64,000 bases of DNA from Bog-950 sp046329495 (lineage in GTDB: Bacteria; Bacteroidota; Bacteroidia; Chitinophagales; LD1). The notes beneath the pieces were generated by a model that made no database searches, was not told where the DNA came from, and saw nothing but the letters and a program-made list of their open reading frames with translations. Where the stretch lies: the NCBI GenBank assembly GCA_046329495.1, contig JAXLUO010000008.1, positions 90,804 through 154,803 on the forward strand, read 5' to 3'. Of this stretch, positions 8,419 to 16,910 are shown one piece after another (position 1 is the first letter of the stretch; each line of letters opens with the position of its first letter). A program made the translations under genes and the position numbers.

Positions 8419-8784
8419 ATGAAGAGCAATCTGACGTTTTTAATATTGGCAGGAATGATGATGATCGCCGCTTGTAAAAAAGATACCGGCGATAAGAGCT
8501 ATTTAACCAACCATGCCTGGTATATCTCTAACCCTGCCCCTTATTCCACCAAACTATCTGTTGTATATGGTGCCGATAGCGTGTATTACTATAATGGAAT
8601 AGCTACCGGTACCTGGTGTTATACCGATGATACGCACATAAGCCAGCGCGCTTCCTTTTTCGGGGCCGATTCAATTTCTTTTGAATTATTGGATGTGCGC
8701 GCCGATTTTTTGAAATACCGCATTATTAAAAGCAATATCCATACCCAGGTAAACCAGGTAGTGGAGTGCGATACGGTGCCTTAG
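8419..8784 (+). CDS. putative lipoprotein of unknown function
   Basis: 121 residues beginning with a lipoprotein signal peptide (hydrophobic stretch then AACKKD, lipidation expected on Cys19). The remainder has short beta-like segments (WYISNPAPYSTKLSVVYGADSVYYYN) and a single further Cys near the C-terminus (VECDTVP). The layout resembles small lipocalin-like lipoproteins of Bacteroidota, but I do not recognise a specific family. Its 3' end lies 3 nt from that of the convergent DUF4919 gene. Confidence 0.65.
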   Translation: MKSNLTFLILAGMMMIAACKKDTGDKSYLTNHAWYISNPAPYSTKLSVVYGADSVYYYNGIATGTWCYTDDTHISQRASFFGADSISFELLDVRADFLKYRIIKSNIHTQVNQVVECDTVP

Positions 8785-8787
8785 TAA

Positions 8788-9501
8788 TTACTTGGGCTTG
8801 CTGCTTGCTCCATCGTCCTTGGGCTCGCCGTTAAAAACCTTGCTGGCAGCGTGCTGGGTAATAAAGTAATAAGGCGTTACATGCCCATCGGCAAATTTCA
8901 CATCCATCACATCTACATAATTCCCTGCCTTATCAGTTGTTGAGGTCATGGTGCCCACATCAGCTACAAGGTATTTGATAATGTAATTTTGGGCGTCGCC
9001 CGGAGCAAGGGCAAAAATCGGGTCTTCTACACTGGTGCCGCTGCCGCTGTAAGTCATAGCACTCATTATTAAACTAAACTGCCGTAGATAATAATCCGCA
9101 CTGTCCTTTTTACCCAATTGCATAAAAGCATACGACTTCTCAATAATAGCCGCTTCGCTTACAGGATGTGTGCGCAAATAATGGCCCGCCTCTGTAATAG
9201 CGTCCTGGTATTTACCCTCACTGTTAAGGTCGTAAATGCGTTGCTCCTTTTGGTAATCTTCTTTAGGTTTAAAGTTGCTCTGCTTACTAAAGCCAATTAA
9301 CAGGCTAAGCACTTCAAAATTTGAGAGTGAGGTATCGTTTCGGGTAAACCGCTCGCGCAGTTTGTCATAATAGAGCACATCCCTGAAATCGCTTGTTCGG
9401 GCGGCAATCAGTTCATAATCCTTTTGATAATTAAAATTAACCTGTGCTTTCATTAAAAAGCCGGTGAAACAGAACAAAACCAGTAGCAACCCTTTTTTCA
9501 T
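8788..9501 (-). CDS. DUF4919 exported protein
   Basis: 237 residues with a signal peptide (MKKGLLLVLFCFTGFLMKAQ). The rest matches the DUF4919 pattern: NFNYQKDYELIAART near the start, a KPKEDYQKEQRIYDLNSEGKY segment, a helical middle that looks TPR-like (SEAAIIEKSYAFMQLGKKDSADYYLRQF) and a beta-rich end with YFITQHAASKVF. Function unknown; periplasmic by its signal peptide. It is a single-gene unit facing the lipoprotein gene and diverging from the permease gene. Confidence 0.8.
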   Translation of the reverse strand: MKKGLLLVLFCFTGFLMKAQVNFNYQKDYELIAARTSDFRDVLYYDKLRERFTRNDTSLSNFEVLSLLIGFSKQSNFKPKEDYQKEQRIYDLNSEGKYQDAITEAGHYLRTHPVSEAAIIEKSYAFMQLGKKDSADYYLRQFSLIMSAMTYSGSGTSVEDPIFALAPGDAQNYIIKYLVADVGTMTSTTDKAGNYVDVMDVKFADGHVTPYYFITQHAASKVFNGEPKDDGASSKPK

Positions 9502-9530
9502 GTCGGGCTAAGGTAAGGTTTTAGCGGGTA

Positions 9531-10805
9531 ATGGATAATTGGGTTAACGGCAATTATTACTTTAGCACGGTGAATTTAACCGAGAACATACGCCTGGCAA
9601 TCCGTGCTATACGCGCTAATGTGTTGCGTACCGCCTTAACCGTGGTAATTATCATGCTCGGTATTATGGCGCTCATCGGCATCCTTACCGCCACCGAAGG
9701 CATCCGTATAAAAATGATGAGTAGTTTCAGCGAAATGGGCTCTAATACGTTTGGTATTAAAAACGAAGGTATGGTGCGCCGCCATGGCGGCCCACGCCGT
9801 AACCGCAAAGCCGAAAATCCGCCTATCACCATTCAGCAGGCTAACGACTTTATACAGAATTTCAAGTTCCCCTCTACAGTTTCTATTTCAAGCATAGCTA
9901 ACGAAGCAGCTATTCTTAAACACGGCAACAAAAAAACTAATCCCAATGTGCGTGTGTTTGGTATTGATGAAGGTTACCTGAAAGTAAGCGGACAAACTGT
10001 GGCTTCGGGTCGTAACTTCTCGCGCACCGAACTGGAAAGCGGCAGCGATGTAATTCTTCTTGGTAAAGATATTATCTCCAAAGTGTTTGAACCTTACGAT
10101 ACCGTTATTGGCTCTATGGTAAGTATTGGCTCAAAAAAATACAAGGTGGTTGGTTTACTGGGTTCAAAAGGTGCCAGCCAAATGAGCACCGATAACCAGG
10201 CTTTTATTCCGGTGCAAAATGCCCGCTGGAGTTTTCCCGACAACAATAACTCGTACATTATAAATGTAATGGTCAACAATCCCGATGAATTGGATTTAGC
10301 CATTGATGAAGCAACCGGCATTCTCCGGGCTATCCGCCGCTTGCGCTTGAACGAAGAAAATGACTTCAGCATTGCAAAAAGCGAAAGGTTGGCAGAGCAA
10401 ATGCTCGATCAGTTAAAGTATGTCCGCGTGGCTACCATCGTTATTGGCATACTTACATTGATGGGTGCCGGCATCGGTTTAATGAATATTATGCTGGTGA
10501 GTGTTAATGAGCGCACCCGCGAAATTGGTGTAAGTAAAGCACTGGGCGCAACGCGCCGCACTATCCGTATTCAGTTCTTAACCGAAGCAATTGTAATTTG
10601 CCAGATAGGAGGTTTGCTCGGCATTATCTTAGGTATAGGTATAGGTAACCTGGTGGGGCTGCTGCTTAAAACCGGCTTTCTGTTCCCATACGCCTGGGTT
10701 TTAGGCGGTATTGTATTTACCTTTATAGTGGGCCTGGCAGCAGGTATCTACCCTGCTATTAAGGCAGGTGATCTTGATCCCGTTGAAGCGCTGCGCTACG
10801 AATAA
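9531..10805 (+). CDS. MacB-like ABC transporter permease
   Basis: 424 residues of the MacB/FtsX permease class: N-terminal membrane span at about 37-57 (TALTVVIIMLGIMALIGIL), a periplasmic MacB_PCD domain to about 290, then three spans with the FtsX core (GLMNIMLVSVNERTREIGVSKALGA). No ATPase is adjacent. The start is uncertain: a GTG at 9570 (residue 14) begins the conserved NLTENIRLAIRAIRANVLRT, and a promoter-like TTG-N16-TACTTTAG sits at 9539-9565 inside the first 13 codons, which would make the shorter form nearly leaderless. The 3' end overlaps the next start by 1 nt (TAATG). Confidence 0.85.
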   Translation: MDNWVNGNYYFSTVNLTENIRLAIRAIRANVLRTALTVVIIMLGIMALIGILTATEGIRIKMMSSFSEMGSNTFGIKNEGMVRRHGGPRRNRKAENPPITIQQANDFIQNFKFPSTVSISSIANEAAILKHGNKKTNPNVRVFGIDEGYLKVSGQTVASGRNFSRTELESGSDVILLGKDIISKVFEPYDTVIGSMVSIGSKKYKVVGLLGSKGASQMSTDNQAFIPVQNARWSFPDNNNSYIINVMVNNPDELDLAIDEATGILRAIRRLRLNEENDFSIAKSERLAEQMLDQLKYVRVATIVIGILTLMGAGIGLMNIMLVSVNERTREIGVSKALGATRRTIRIQFLTEAIVICQIGGLLGIILGIGIGNLVGLLLKTGFLFPYAWVLGGIVFTFIVGLAAGIYPAIKAGDLDPVEALRYE

Positions 10806-12370
10806 TGAAAAAAACATTCGTTTACTTACTGCTGTTTACCGCTATCTATCGGGTAGGTGCTCAATCTGCATTTACCAATGTATTAATTAGTGATGTTGTA
10901 AACCCCAATGAGCCAACTATCTGCATCAATCCGCTTGATACCAACCGCATAGCTGCTGCCGCCAATACGGATGTTTTTTATTACTCCGATGATGCAGGCT
11001 TACACTGGAACACCGGTCAGGCCACTTCATTCTACGGTGTATTCGGCGACCCTTGCATTGTAGCCGATACCGCCGGCGATTTTCTTTATTTCCACCTGGC
11101 TTATAACCCCAATATTACGGAATGGCCCCAATGGTGCGACCGTATCGTTTGCCAAAAGACTGCCGATGGCGGCACTACCTGGTATATAGATACCTTTATG
11201 GGGTTACGGCCACCCAAAATGCAGGATAAGGAATGGGCTGCTGTGGACCCGGCCCACAATTATGTGTACTGCGGTTGGACTGAATTTGAAGAATACGGTA
11301 CCGCTAATCCCACCGATTCATCTTACATCCTTTTCTCCAGATCAACTGATGGTGGAGCTTCATGGTCTACAGCAAAAGTTATAGGTGCCTTATCGGGCGA
11401 TTGCGTGGATAGCGATAGTACTATCGAAGGGGCCTTTCCTGCAGTAGGCCCTAATGGCGAGGTATACCTTGCTTATGCCCTCAACAACAAAATATACTTC
11501 AATCGCTCTACCGATTTTGGCACTACATGGTTGAGCAGCGAGGTGGTAGTGGCCAATCAAAACGAAGGTTGGGATTATACTGTAAGTGGGTTCTACAGGT
11601 GTAATGGCATGCCAATATTGCATTGCGATTTGAGCAATAGTATAAACAGAGGCACCTTATATTTAAACTGGTCAGATAAAGTAAACGCTACCGATGCGGA
11701 TGTTTATCTGTCTAAGTCTATTGATGGCGGCAGTACCTGGAGTTTGCCCATTCGTGTAAATGACGATGCAGGGAATGCCGAAAACTTTATGAGTTCAATG
11801 GCAGTGGACCAAGACAATGGCGATATCTATATAGTATATTACGATAGGCGTAACCATCCGCAAGGCACAGCAACCGATGTTTACCTGGCACGCTCGATTG
11901 ATGGCGGACAGAACTTTAACAATTACCTGTTAAGCAATAGCCCGTTCATTGCAGCAGATTCAGTGTTCCCCGGCGATTACATTGGCATATCTGCAGTAAA
12001 CGGTTGTGTGCGCCCCATCTGGACACGCATTGATACAGGCCACAGCAGCGTATGGACCGCGCTCGTAAATTTTCCTCCACATCCGGTTTCGGTACAGCAA
12101 AATTCTGTTGATGCCCTGTTTCAGTTAACAAGCGGCACCATCACCAATGGCCCGGTGGTGCTTTCCATCGGCGAAATTGAATCTGCGGCAGTTGTAGAAT
12201 TATTTGATGCAACCGGCCAACTGATTGTGAGCTATCCCCATCTACAGGCCTTAACTTATTTACACCTCCGGCTTCAAGCGTTCAACCTGGCACCGGGCAC
12301 CTACTATTTGCGTTGCACCACATCTAACCGTCAGCAAGCATTGCGTCTTATATATACAGGCGGGCAGTAA
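10805..12370 (+). CDS. sialidase-like BNR propeller protein with T9SS-type sorting domain
   Basis: 521 residues with a signal peptide (MKKTFVYLLLFTAIYRVGAQ). Several Asp-box repeats mark a six-bladed sialidase-like propeller at about 25-420: SDDAGLHW, TADGGTTW, STDGGASW, STDFGTTW, SIDGGSTW and SIDGGQNF. The last 80 residues (VELFDATGQLIV, LAPGTYYLRC, RQQALRLIY) look like a T9SS type A sorting domain, so export across the outer membrane is inferred. Catalytic sialidase residues cannot be confirmed by eye. The 1-nt overlap with the permease gene suggests coupled translation. Confidence 0.8.
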   Translation: MKKTFVYLLLFTAIYRVGAQSAFTNVLISDVVNPNEPTICINPLDTNRIAAAANTDVFYYSDDAGLHWNTGQATSFYGVFGDPCIVADTAGDFLYFHLAYNPNITEWPQWCDRIVCQKTADGGTTWYIDTFMGLRPPKMQDKEWAAVDPAHNYVYCGWTEFEEYGTANPTDSSYILFSRSTDGGASWSTAKVIGALSGDCVDSDSTIEGAFPAVGPNGEVYLAYALNNKIYFNRSTDFGTTWLSSEVVVANQNEGWDYTVSGFYRCNGMPILHCDLSNSINRGTLYLNWSDKVNATDADVYLSKSIDGGSTWSLPIRVNDDAGNAENFMSSMAVDQDNGDIYIVYYDRRNHPQGTATDVYLARSIDGGQNFNNYLLSNSPFIAADSVFPGDYIGISAVNGCVRPIWTRIDTGHSSVWTALVNFPPHPVSVQQNSVDALFQLTSGTITNGPVVLSIGEIESAAVVELFDATGQLIVSYPHLQALTYLHLRLQAFNLAPGTYYLRCTTSNRQQALRLIYTGGQ

Positions 12371-12486
12371 CTCTCCTTATAAATATTGGCTTCGGTAACA
12401 CACAATGCGTGCCTTGTATAATAGGGCACCAAAACCACAACCATACCCCTGCGCTTTTCCGTTTACTCAAATAAATAAGCACAATT

Positions 12487-14301
12487 ATGAAATCAGCCTT
12501 TTACGCTTTGTTCCTGTTACTGTCGGTTACTGCAAGTGCAGAGCCAATCGTGCGCATGGAAGCTGACAAAAACTCGGGCTGTGCCCCTTTAGTGGTTAAC
12601 TTTCTGAGTGTATCAGAAATTCCCGATGGTCAGTGGAAATGGGATTTCAGCAATGGCTTTACCAGCAATCAAAAAACACCTACCGTAGTATTTATGGAAC
12701 CGGGTGTATATAATGTAAGGCTGATTGTAAGCAACGGTGCTACCACCGATTCGGTGCTTACTACTATCAACGTGTTCGCGGCTCCTAAAGCCGAGTTTAC
12801 TATCGAAAAACCATCGCTGTGTAGTAACGAAATTCTGAATTTCAAAAACAACTCAACACCCGGCGATGCACCGATAAGCAATTATGTGTGGGCTTTTGGC
12901 GATGGTAAAACCAGCACCGATATGAACACGGCCCACCGGTATAAAGAGGGGGGCAATTATACCGCCACCCTGGTTATTACCGACGAAAACGGATGCAGCT
13001 CCAATAAGGTAAGCATCCCTTCCATAGAAGTAAAACCCGCACCACGGGCAAGTTTCGAAGCCAACCCTGCCAGCAGCTGTAGTCAAACTCAGCAGGTTTT
13101 TTTTTCCAACCAGTCAGCAGGTAACCTCCAAAGCAGTCAGTGGTACTTCGGCGATGGCGCCCTTAGCGCCTCGGGCAACCCCTCACATCTCTTTACCGAG
13201 GGCAAGCGCGATGTAATGCTGGTAGTTAAAGATGCCAACGGTTGCAGCGATACAACCACCCGCCGTGTAGCGGTAGGAGAGTTGAAGACCAACTTTATGG
13301 CAACCAAAGAGGAGGCTTGTGTGGGCGAGGATATCAAATTTGTAAACAGTTCTAATTTTAAAGGCACCAGTTGGATGTGGGATTTTGGCGACGGCACCGT
13401 TTCAACCGAAAGCAACCCGGTTAAGCACTATAACGATAAAGGTGTGTATACCGTTAAGCTAACAGTTAACGACGGCTCCTGTAGTGCCACCGAAACCAAA
13501 CTGGCTTATGTAAATGTAAACCACGGCGCACCGGTAAGCTTTACGTCTGATGTTACTTCATCGTGCAGCTCGCCAACAGCGGTTAACTTTAAAAACACTA
13601 CACCTAACGGTATGTTGTATTTGTGGAGTTTTGGTGATGGCACCGAAAGCGCTGAACAAAACCCTTCAAAGGTTTACAGCAAGGCTGGCAACTATACAGT
13701 AGCATTAACAGTAACCGATGTAAACGGTTGCACCGTTAAAAGCAAAATGGAGAACTATATCCAGGCAGCAAAACCGGCTCCGCGCTTTGTAGCCGATACA
13801 TTCAGCTGCCCCGGCTACCCGGTTCGCTTTATGAACTACACAGCCAACGCAACTATGTTTCTGTGGAACTTCGGCGATGGCGAAAGCAGCACCGAGAAAA
13901 GTCCGCGACATATATATAAGAACAAGGGCAACTACAGCGTAACCCTAACTGCCTACGGGCAGGGCGGTTGCGACTCAACCCTGCACCTGGCTAACCACAT
14001 CAAAATTGATACGATACCGGTTGATTTTGCTGTGCATGCTACTCCATCACCTGTCCCGCCTTTTATGTGCGCCATGGAAAATAAAACCAACCTGGCTTGT
14101 GTAAAGTATATCTGGGATTTTGGTGATGGCAATACTGAAAGTGTAACCAACCCTGTGCATGTGTATGATGTGCCCGGTAACTTTACGGTTCGCCTGGTAG
14201 CAAGCACCCGCAACGGTTGCAGCAATGCTAAAGTGGTTACACAATCATTCCTGATGGGAGGTGCTATGATGGACGAACCCCTGGTGGTTCCGGGTAATTA
14301 A
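12487..14301 (+). CDS. secreted PKD-repeat protein (short paralogue)
   Basis: 604 residues: signal peptide (MKSAFYALFLLLSVTASA) and then seven or so PKD domains of about 75-85 residues, each with a W.FGDG-type motif (WDFSNG, WAFGDG, WYFGDG, WDFGDG, WSFGDG, WNFGDG, WDFGDG) and closing with strands such as YTVALTVTDVNGC. PKD arrays are extracellular stalks or adhesins. It ends abruptly (GGAMMDEPLVVPGN) without a recognisable T9SS sorting domain. It matches the PKD protein starting at 61,735 domain by domain (for example IDTIPVDFAV here, IDTVHVDFAV there) but is shorter. It lies immediately upstream of the infA operon. Confidence 0.85.
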   Translation: MKSAFYALFLLLSVTASAEPIVRMEADKNSGCAPLVVNFLSVSEIPDGQWKWDFSNGFTSNQKTPTVVFMEPGVYNVRLIVSNGATTDSVLTTINVFAAPKAEFTIEKPSLCSNEILNFKNNSTPGDAPISNYVWAFGDGKTSTDMNTAHRYKEGGNYTATLVITDENGCSSNKVSIPSIEVKPAPRASFEANPASSCSQTQQVFFSNQSAGNLQSSQWYFGDGALSASGNPSHLFTEGKRDVMLVVKDANGCSDTTTRRVAVGELKTNFMATKEEACVGEDIKFVNSSNFKGTSWMWDFGDGTVSTESNPVKHYNDKGVYTVKLTVNDGSCSATETKLAYVNVNHGAPVSFTSDVTSSCSSPTAVNFKNTTPNGMLYLWSFGDGTESAEQNPSKVYSKAGNYTVALTVTDVNGCTVKSKMENYIQAAKPAPRFVADTFSCPGYPVRFMNYTANATMFLWNFGDGESSTEKSPRHIYKNKGNYSVTLTAYGQGGCDSTLHLANHIKIDTIPVDFAVHATPSPVPPFMCAMENKTNLACVKYIWDFGDGNTESVTNPVHVYDVPGNFTVRLVASTRNGCSNAKVVTQSFLMGGAMMDEPLVVPGN

Positions 14302-14574
14302 AAAGCAGGCAAGCGGCAGCCCATGTAACAAGCCGCATCGTTCTTTAACTATCGTAAAAAAGGAGGGCACATTAATGCAGCGTGATTACAGGTTTGAGTG
14401 CAGGGGGTAAGGCCCCTTGCAACTTAACCACTGCAAAGGTGCTTCCATAACATACTATACGCCGGGTATTTTGGGCCATGTGTTTATTTCAAATGCCAAA
14501 CCTAATTACCCTCCGATTAACAGAGCCTGTTCAGGGAAAGTTAATTCAACCTTTTATGGCGTAGGGGGTGGATG

Positions 14575-14601
14575 AAACTTCAAAAAAAGGCGAAGTTTTT
14601 T
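14575..14601 (+). terminator. candidate intrinsic terminator 1
   Basis: AAACTTC/GAAGTTT stem around a 10-nt loop, followed directly by a run of T. Confidence 0.5.
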
Positions 14602-14663
14602 CGGAGGGTATTTTTTAAATCAAACACCTGCGGGTGTAAACATACTTTAGGGTTATTGTTTCT

Positions 14664-14704
14664 ATCCCGGGTTTGGTAAGGGAATTACCGACCTGGGATT
14701 TTTT
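14664..14704 (+). terminator. candidate intrinsic terminator 2
   Basis: Long imperfect stem starting ATCCCGGG and closing with CCTGGGAT, arms joined by a short loop (GGTAA/TTACC inner part), followed by TTTTTT. Confidence 0.65.
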
Positions 14705-14903
14705 ATGGCCTAAATCCGCGAATTTTCGCTGAATAACACCCCCAAATTTGTTAAATTCGCATCTAACAGGCTTTTTTCGCAAAAATCTTCAGCTTGGCCT
14801 AAAATTTGTCAAAGTCCCCTAAAATCGGGGTAAAATAGTTGATTATGAGCTGTTTAAGTGGTTATGGATACTGTCCACTCTCTAAACAAAATTTCAACTA
14901 TTA

Positions 14904-14934
14904 TTTGGAAACCTGTTCGTAAGTTTTATTTTTG
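14904..14934 (+). promoter_or_regulatory. promoter of the infA-rplQ operon
   Basis: TTTG at 14904-14907, 19-nt spacer, perfect TATTTTTG at 14927-14934; infA starts 33 nt later. Confidence 0.75.
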
Positions 14935-14966
14935 CGTTCCCTTTTTAAAAGGGGTATAGTGTTTTC

Positions 14967-15185
14967 ATGGCAAAACAAGACTTAATAAAGCAAGACGGAA
15001 TCATTACGGAAGCATTGAGCAATGCCATGTTTAGGGTTAAGTTAGAGAATGGGCACGAGATAATCGCGCACATCTCAGGGAAAATGCGGATGAATTATAT
15101 AAAGATTCTTCCCGGTGATAAAGTGAGTGTAGAGATGAGCCCATACGACTTAAACAAAGGAAGGATAACCTTCCGCTATAAATAA
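14967..15185 (+). CDS. infA: translation initiation factor IF-1
   Basis: 72 residues, the standard length, a single S1/OB-fold domain (GIITEALSNAMFRVKLENGH, SGKMRMNYIKILPGDKV). First gene of the alpha-operon piece infA-rpmJ-rpsM-rpsK-rpsD-rpoA-rplQ. In most Bacteroidota it directly follows map; here map is about 46 kb away and a PKD gene lies upstream instead. Confidence 0.97.
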   Translation: MAKQDLIKQDGIITEALSNAMFRVKLENGHEIIAHISGKMRMNYIKILPGDKVSVEMSPYDLNKGRITFRYK

Positions 15186-15217
15186 GGAGTTAGGTATTTA
15201 AAAAATACAATAAAGTC

Positions 15218-15334
15218 ATGAAAGTAAGAGCATCCGTAAAGAAAAGAAGCGCCGATTGCAAGGTAGTGCGTCGTAAGGGCGTTGTATTCATTATTAATAA
15301 GAAGAACCCTAAGTTCAAACAACGTCAGGGTTAA
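15218..15334 (+). CDS. rpmJ: 50S ribosomal protein L36
   Basis: 38 residues (MKVRASVKKRSADCKVV...KFKQRQG), placed 32 nt after infA. Only one Cys is present, so the zinc-binding C-x2-C...C...H set of canonical L36 is missing; this is the zinc-independent form usual in Bacteroidota. Confidence 0.95.
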   Translation: MKVRASVKKRSADCKVVRRKGVVFIINKKNPKFKQRQG

Positions 15335-15360
15335 TCATTCTATAAAACAAGTATAATAGC

Positions 15361-15738
15361 ATGGCACGTATTGCTGGTATAGACCTTCCTAAGAACAAAA
15401 AAGGCGTAATTGCGCTTACTTACATTTATGGTATCGGTAGAACTACCGCTGCTAAGATCCTTAGCTCCAACAACATTGATCTTACGATCAAGGTGAAGGA
15501 CTGGAACGACGAGCAGATCAACGGTATTCTGCAATACCTTGCCGCCAACCTGAAACTGGAAGGCGAATTAAGAGGTGAAGTACAGCAGAACATCAAGCGT
15601 TTACAGGATATCGGTTGCTTCCGTGGCATCCGTCACCGTAAAGGCTTACCGGTTCGCGGCCAGCGCACTAAAACCAACAGCCGTACCCGTAAGGGCAAGC
15701 GTAAAACAGTTGCTAACAAGAAGATAGCTACTAAGTAA
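15361..15738 (+). CDS. rpsM: 30S ribosomal protein S13
   Basis: 125 residues: helix-two-turns-helix domain (TYIYGIGRTTAAKIL) and the basic tail GLPVRGQRTKTNSRTRKGKRKT that contacts tRNAs in the 30S head. Located 26 nt after rpmJ. Confidence 0.97.
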   Translation: MARIAGIDLPKNKKGVIALTYIYGIGRTTAAKILSSNNIDLTIKVKDWNDEQINGILQYLAANLKLEGELRGEVQQNIKRLQDIGCFRGIRHRKGLPVRGQRTKTNSRTRKGKRKTVANKKIATK

Positions 15739-15778
15739 TAGACTTTAAATAATAAGACGACAGAATAATTCCAATAAA

Positions 15779-16192
15779 ATGGCAAAACAGCAACAGCAGC
15801 AGTCGGCAATAGCCAAAGCTAAAGCAAAGAAAAGAGTAGTGAAGGTTGACGCAGAAGGCAAAGCTTTCGTAAATGCAACTTTCAATAACCTGATTATCAC
15901 CTTTACCAACATGATGGGTCAAACCATTAGCTGGAGTTCAGCAGGTAAAGTTGGTTTCCGCGGTTCTAAAAAGAACACGCCGTATGCTGCCCAAATGGCC
16001 AGCAGCGAAGCTGCTAAAGTTGCCCACGAGGCAGGTCTGCGTAAGGTAGAAGTATTCGTAAAAGGCCCTGGTGCCGGTCGCGAATCTGCTATCCGTACCA
16101 TCTTCGCTTCGGGTATCGAAGTAACCGTTATTAACGATACTACCCCAATTCCTCACAACGGCTGCCGTCCTCCTAAATCACGTCGTGTATAA
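15779..16192 (+). CDS. rpsK: 30S ribosomal protein S11
   Basis: 137 residues with FNNLIITFTNMMGQTISWSSAG and the closing motif DTTPIPHNGCRPPKSRRV. Part of the platform of the 30S subunit. A Gln-rich N-terminal segment (MAKQQQQQSAIAKAK) is a small lineage-specific extension. Confidence 0.97.
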   Translation: MAKQQQQQSAIAKAKAKKRVVKVDAEGKAFVNATFNNLIITFTNMMGQTISWSSAGKVGFRGSKKNTPYAAQMASSEAAKVAHEAGLRKVEVFVKGPGAGRESAIRTIFASGIEVTVINDTTPIPHNGCRPPKSRRV

Positions 16193-16247
16193 GCGATGCC
16201 TTAAGGCGGATTATAAACCAATAGTTAAATATCAAATTAGAATATAA

Positions 16248-16853
16248 ATGGCAAGGTATACAGGTTCAAAAACCAAGATAGCGCGTAAATTCGGAGAAGC
16301 GATTTTCGGTCCGGATAAGTACTTCGATAAAAGAAGCTTCCCTCCGGGTCAGCACGGTGTTTCTAAAAAGAGAAAGACCCAAAGCGAATACGCTATTCAG
16401 TTGCAGGAAAAGCAAAAGGCTAAATATACCTACGGCCTGTTAGAGCGCCAGTTCCGCAACCTGTTCGAAAAAGCTGCCGGCCGTAAGGGCAAAACCGGTG
16501 ATAACATGTTCAAACTGTTAGAAGCACGTTTGGATAACACCGTGTTCCGTTTAGGCTTTGCCGCTTCTCGTGCGCAGGCCCGTCAGTTGGTTGGCCACAA
16601 ACACGTTACCGTTAACGGTCAGGTGGTAAACGTTCCTTCTTTTACCCTTAAGCCGGGCGATAAAGTTGCCATGCGCGAACGTTCTAAGAACCTGGACGTT
16701 GTTCAGGATTCTATGGGCAAAAGAGGTAAGAAATTCAACTGGCTGGTATTAGACGAAAAAGCCGTTGAAGGTACATTCGTTGATTTCCCTGAAAGAGATA
16801 TGATCCCCGAGAACATCAACGAACAGTTGATCGTGGAATTATACTCTAAGTAG
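16248..16853 (+). CDS. rpsD: 30S ribosomal protein S4
   Basis: 201 residues. The N-terminal domain lacks the zinc cysteines found in some S4 proteins; the S4 RNA-binding domain spans about 90-155 (RLDNTVFRLGFAASRAQARQLVGHKHVTVNG). Primary 16S rRNA binder, 55 nt downstream of rpsK and 57 nt upstream of rpoA. Confidence 0.97.
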   Translation: MARYTGSKTKIARKFGEAIFGPDKYFDKRSFPPGQHGVSKKRKTQSEYAIQLQEKQKAKYTYGLLERQFRNLFEKAAGRKGKTGDNMFKLLEARLDNTVFRLGFAASRAQARQLVGHKHVTVNGQVVNVPSFTLKPGDKVAMRERSKNLDVVQDSMGKRGKKFNWLVLDEKAVEGTFVDFPERDMIPENINEQLIVELYSK

Positions 16854-16910
16854 TAGTGGATAGCAGGAGGGCGTTGGGAAGTAATCAATATTAAAAATCT
16901 AAAACCAAAT

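Larger units (their letters stand above)
14302..14966. other. 665-nt gene-free region with two hairpin terminators and the infA promoter
   Basis: No plausible gene. It holds a stem-loop near 14398-14422 (TGCAGGGG pairing with CCCCTTGCA), two terminator-like hairpins (14575-14601 and 14664-14704) and the infA promoter. The distance of the hairpins from the upstream stop (about 270 and 360 nt) leaves room for a long 3' UTR or a small RNA; neither is proven. Confidence 0.5.
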
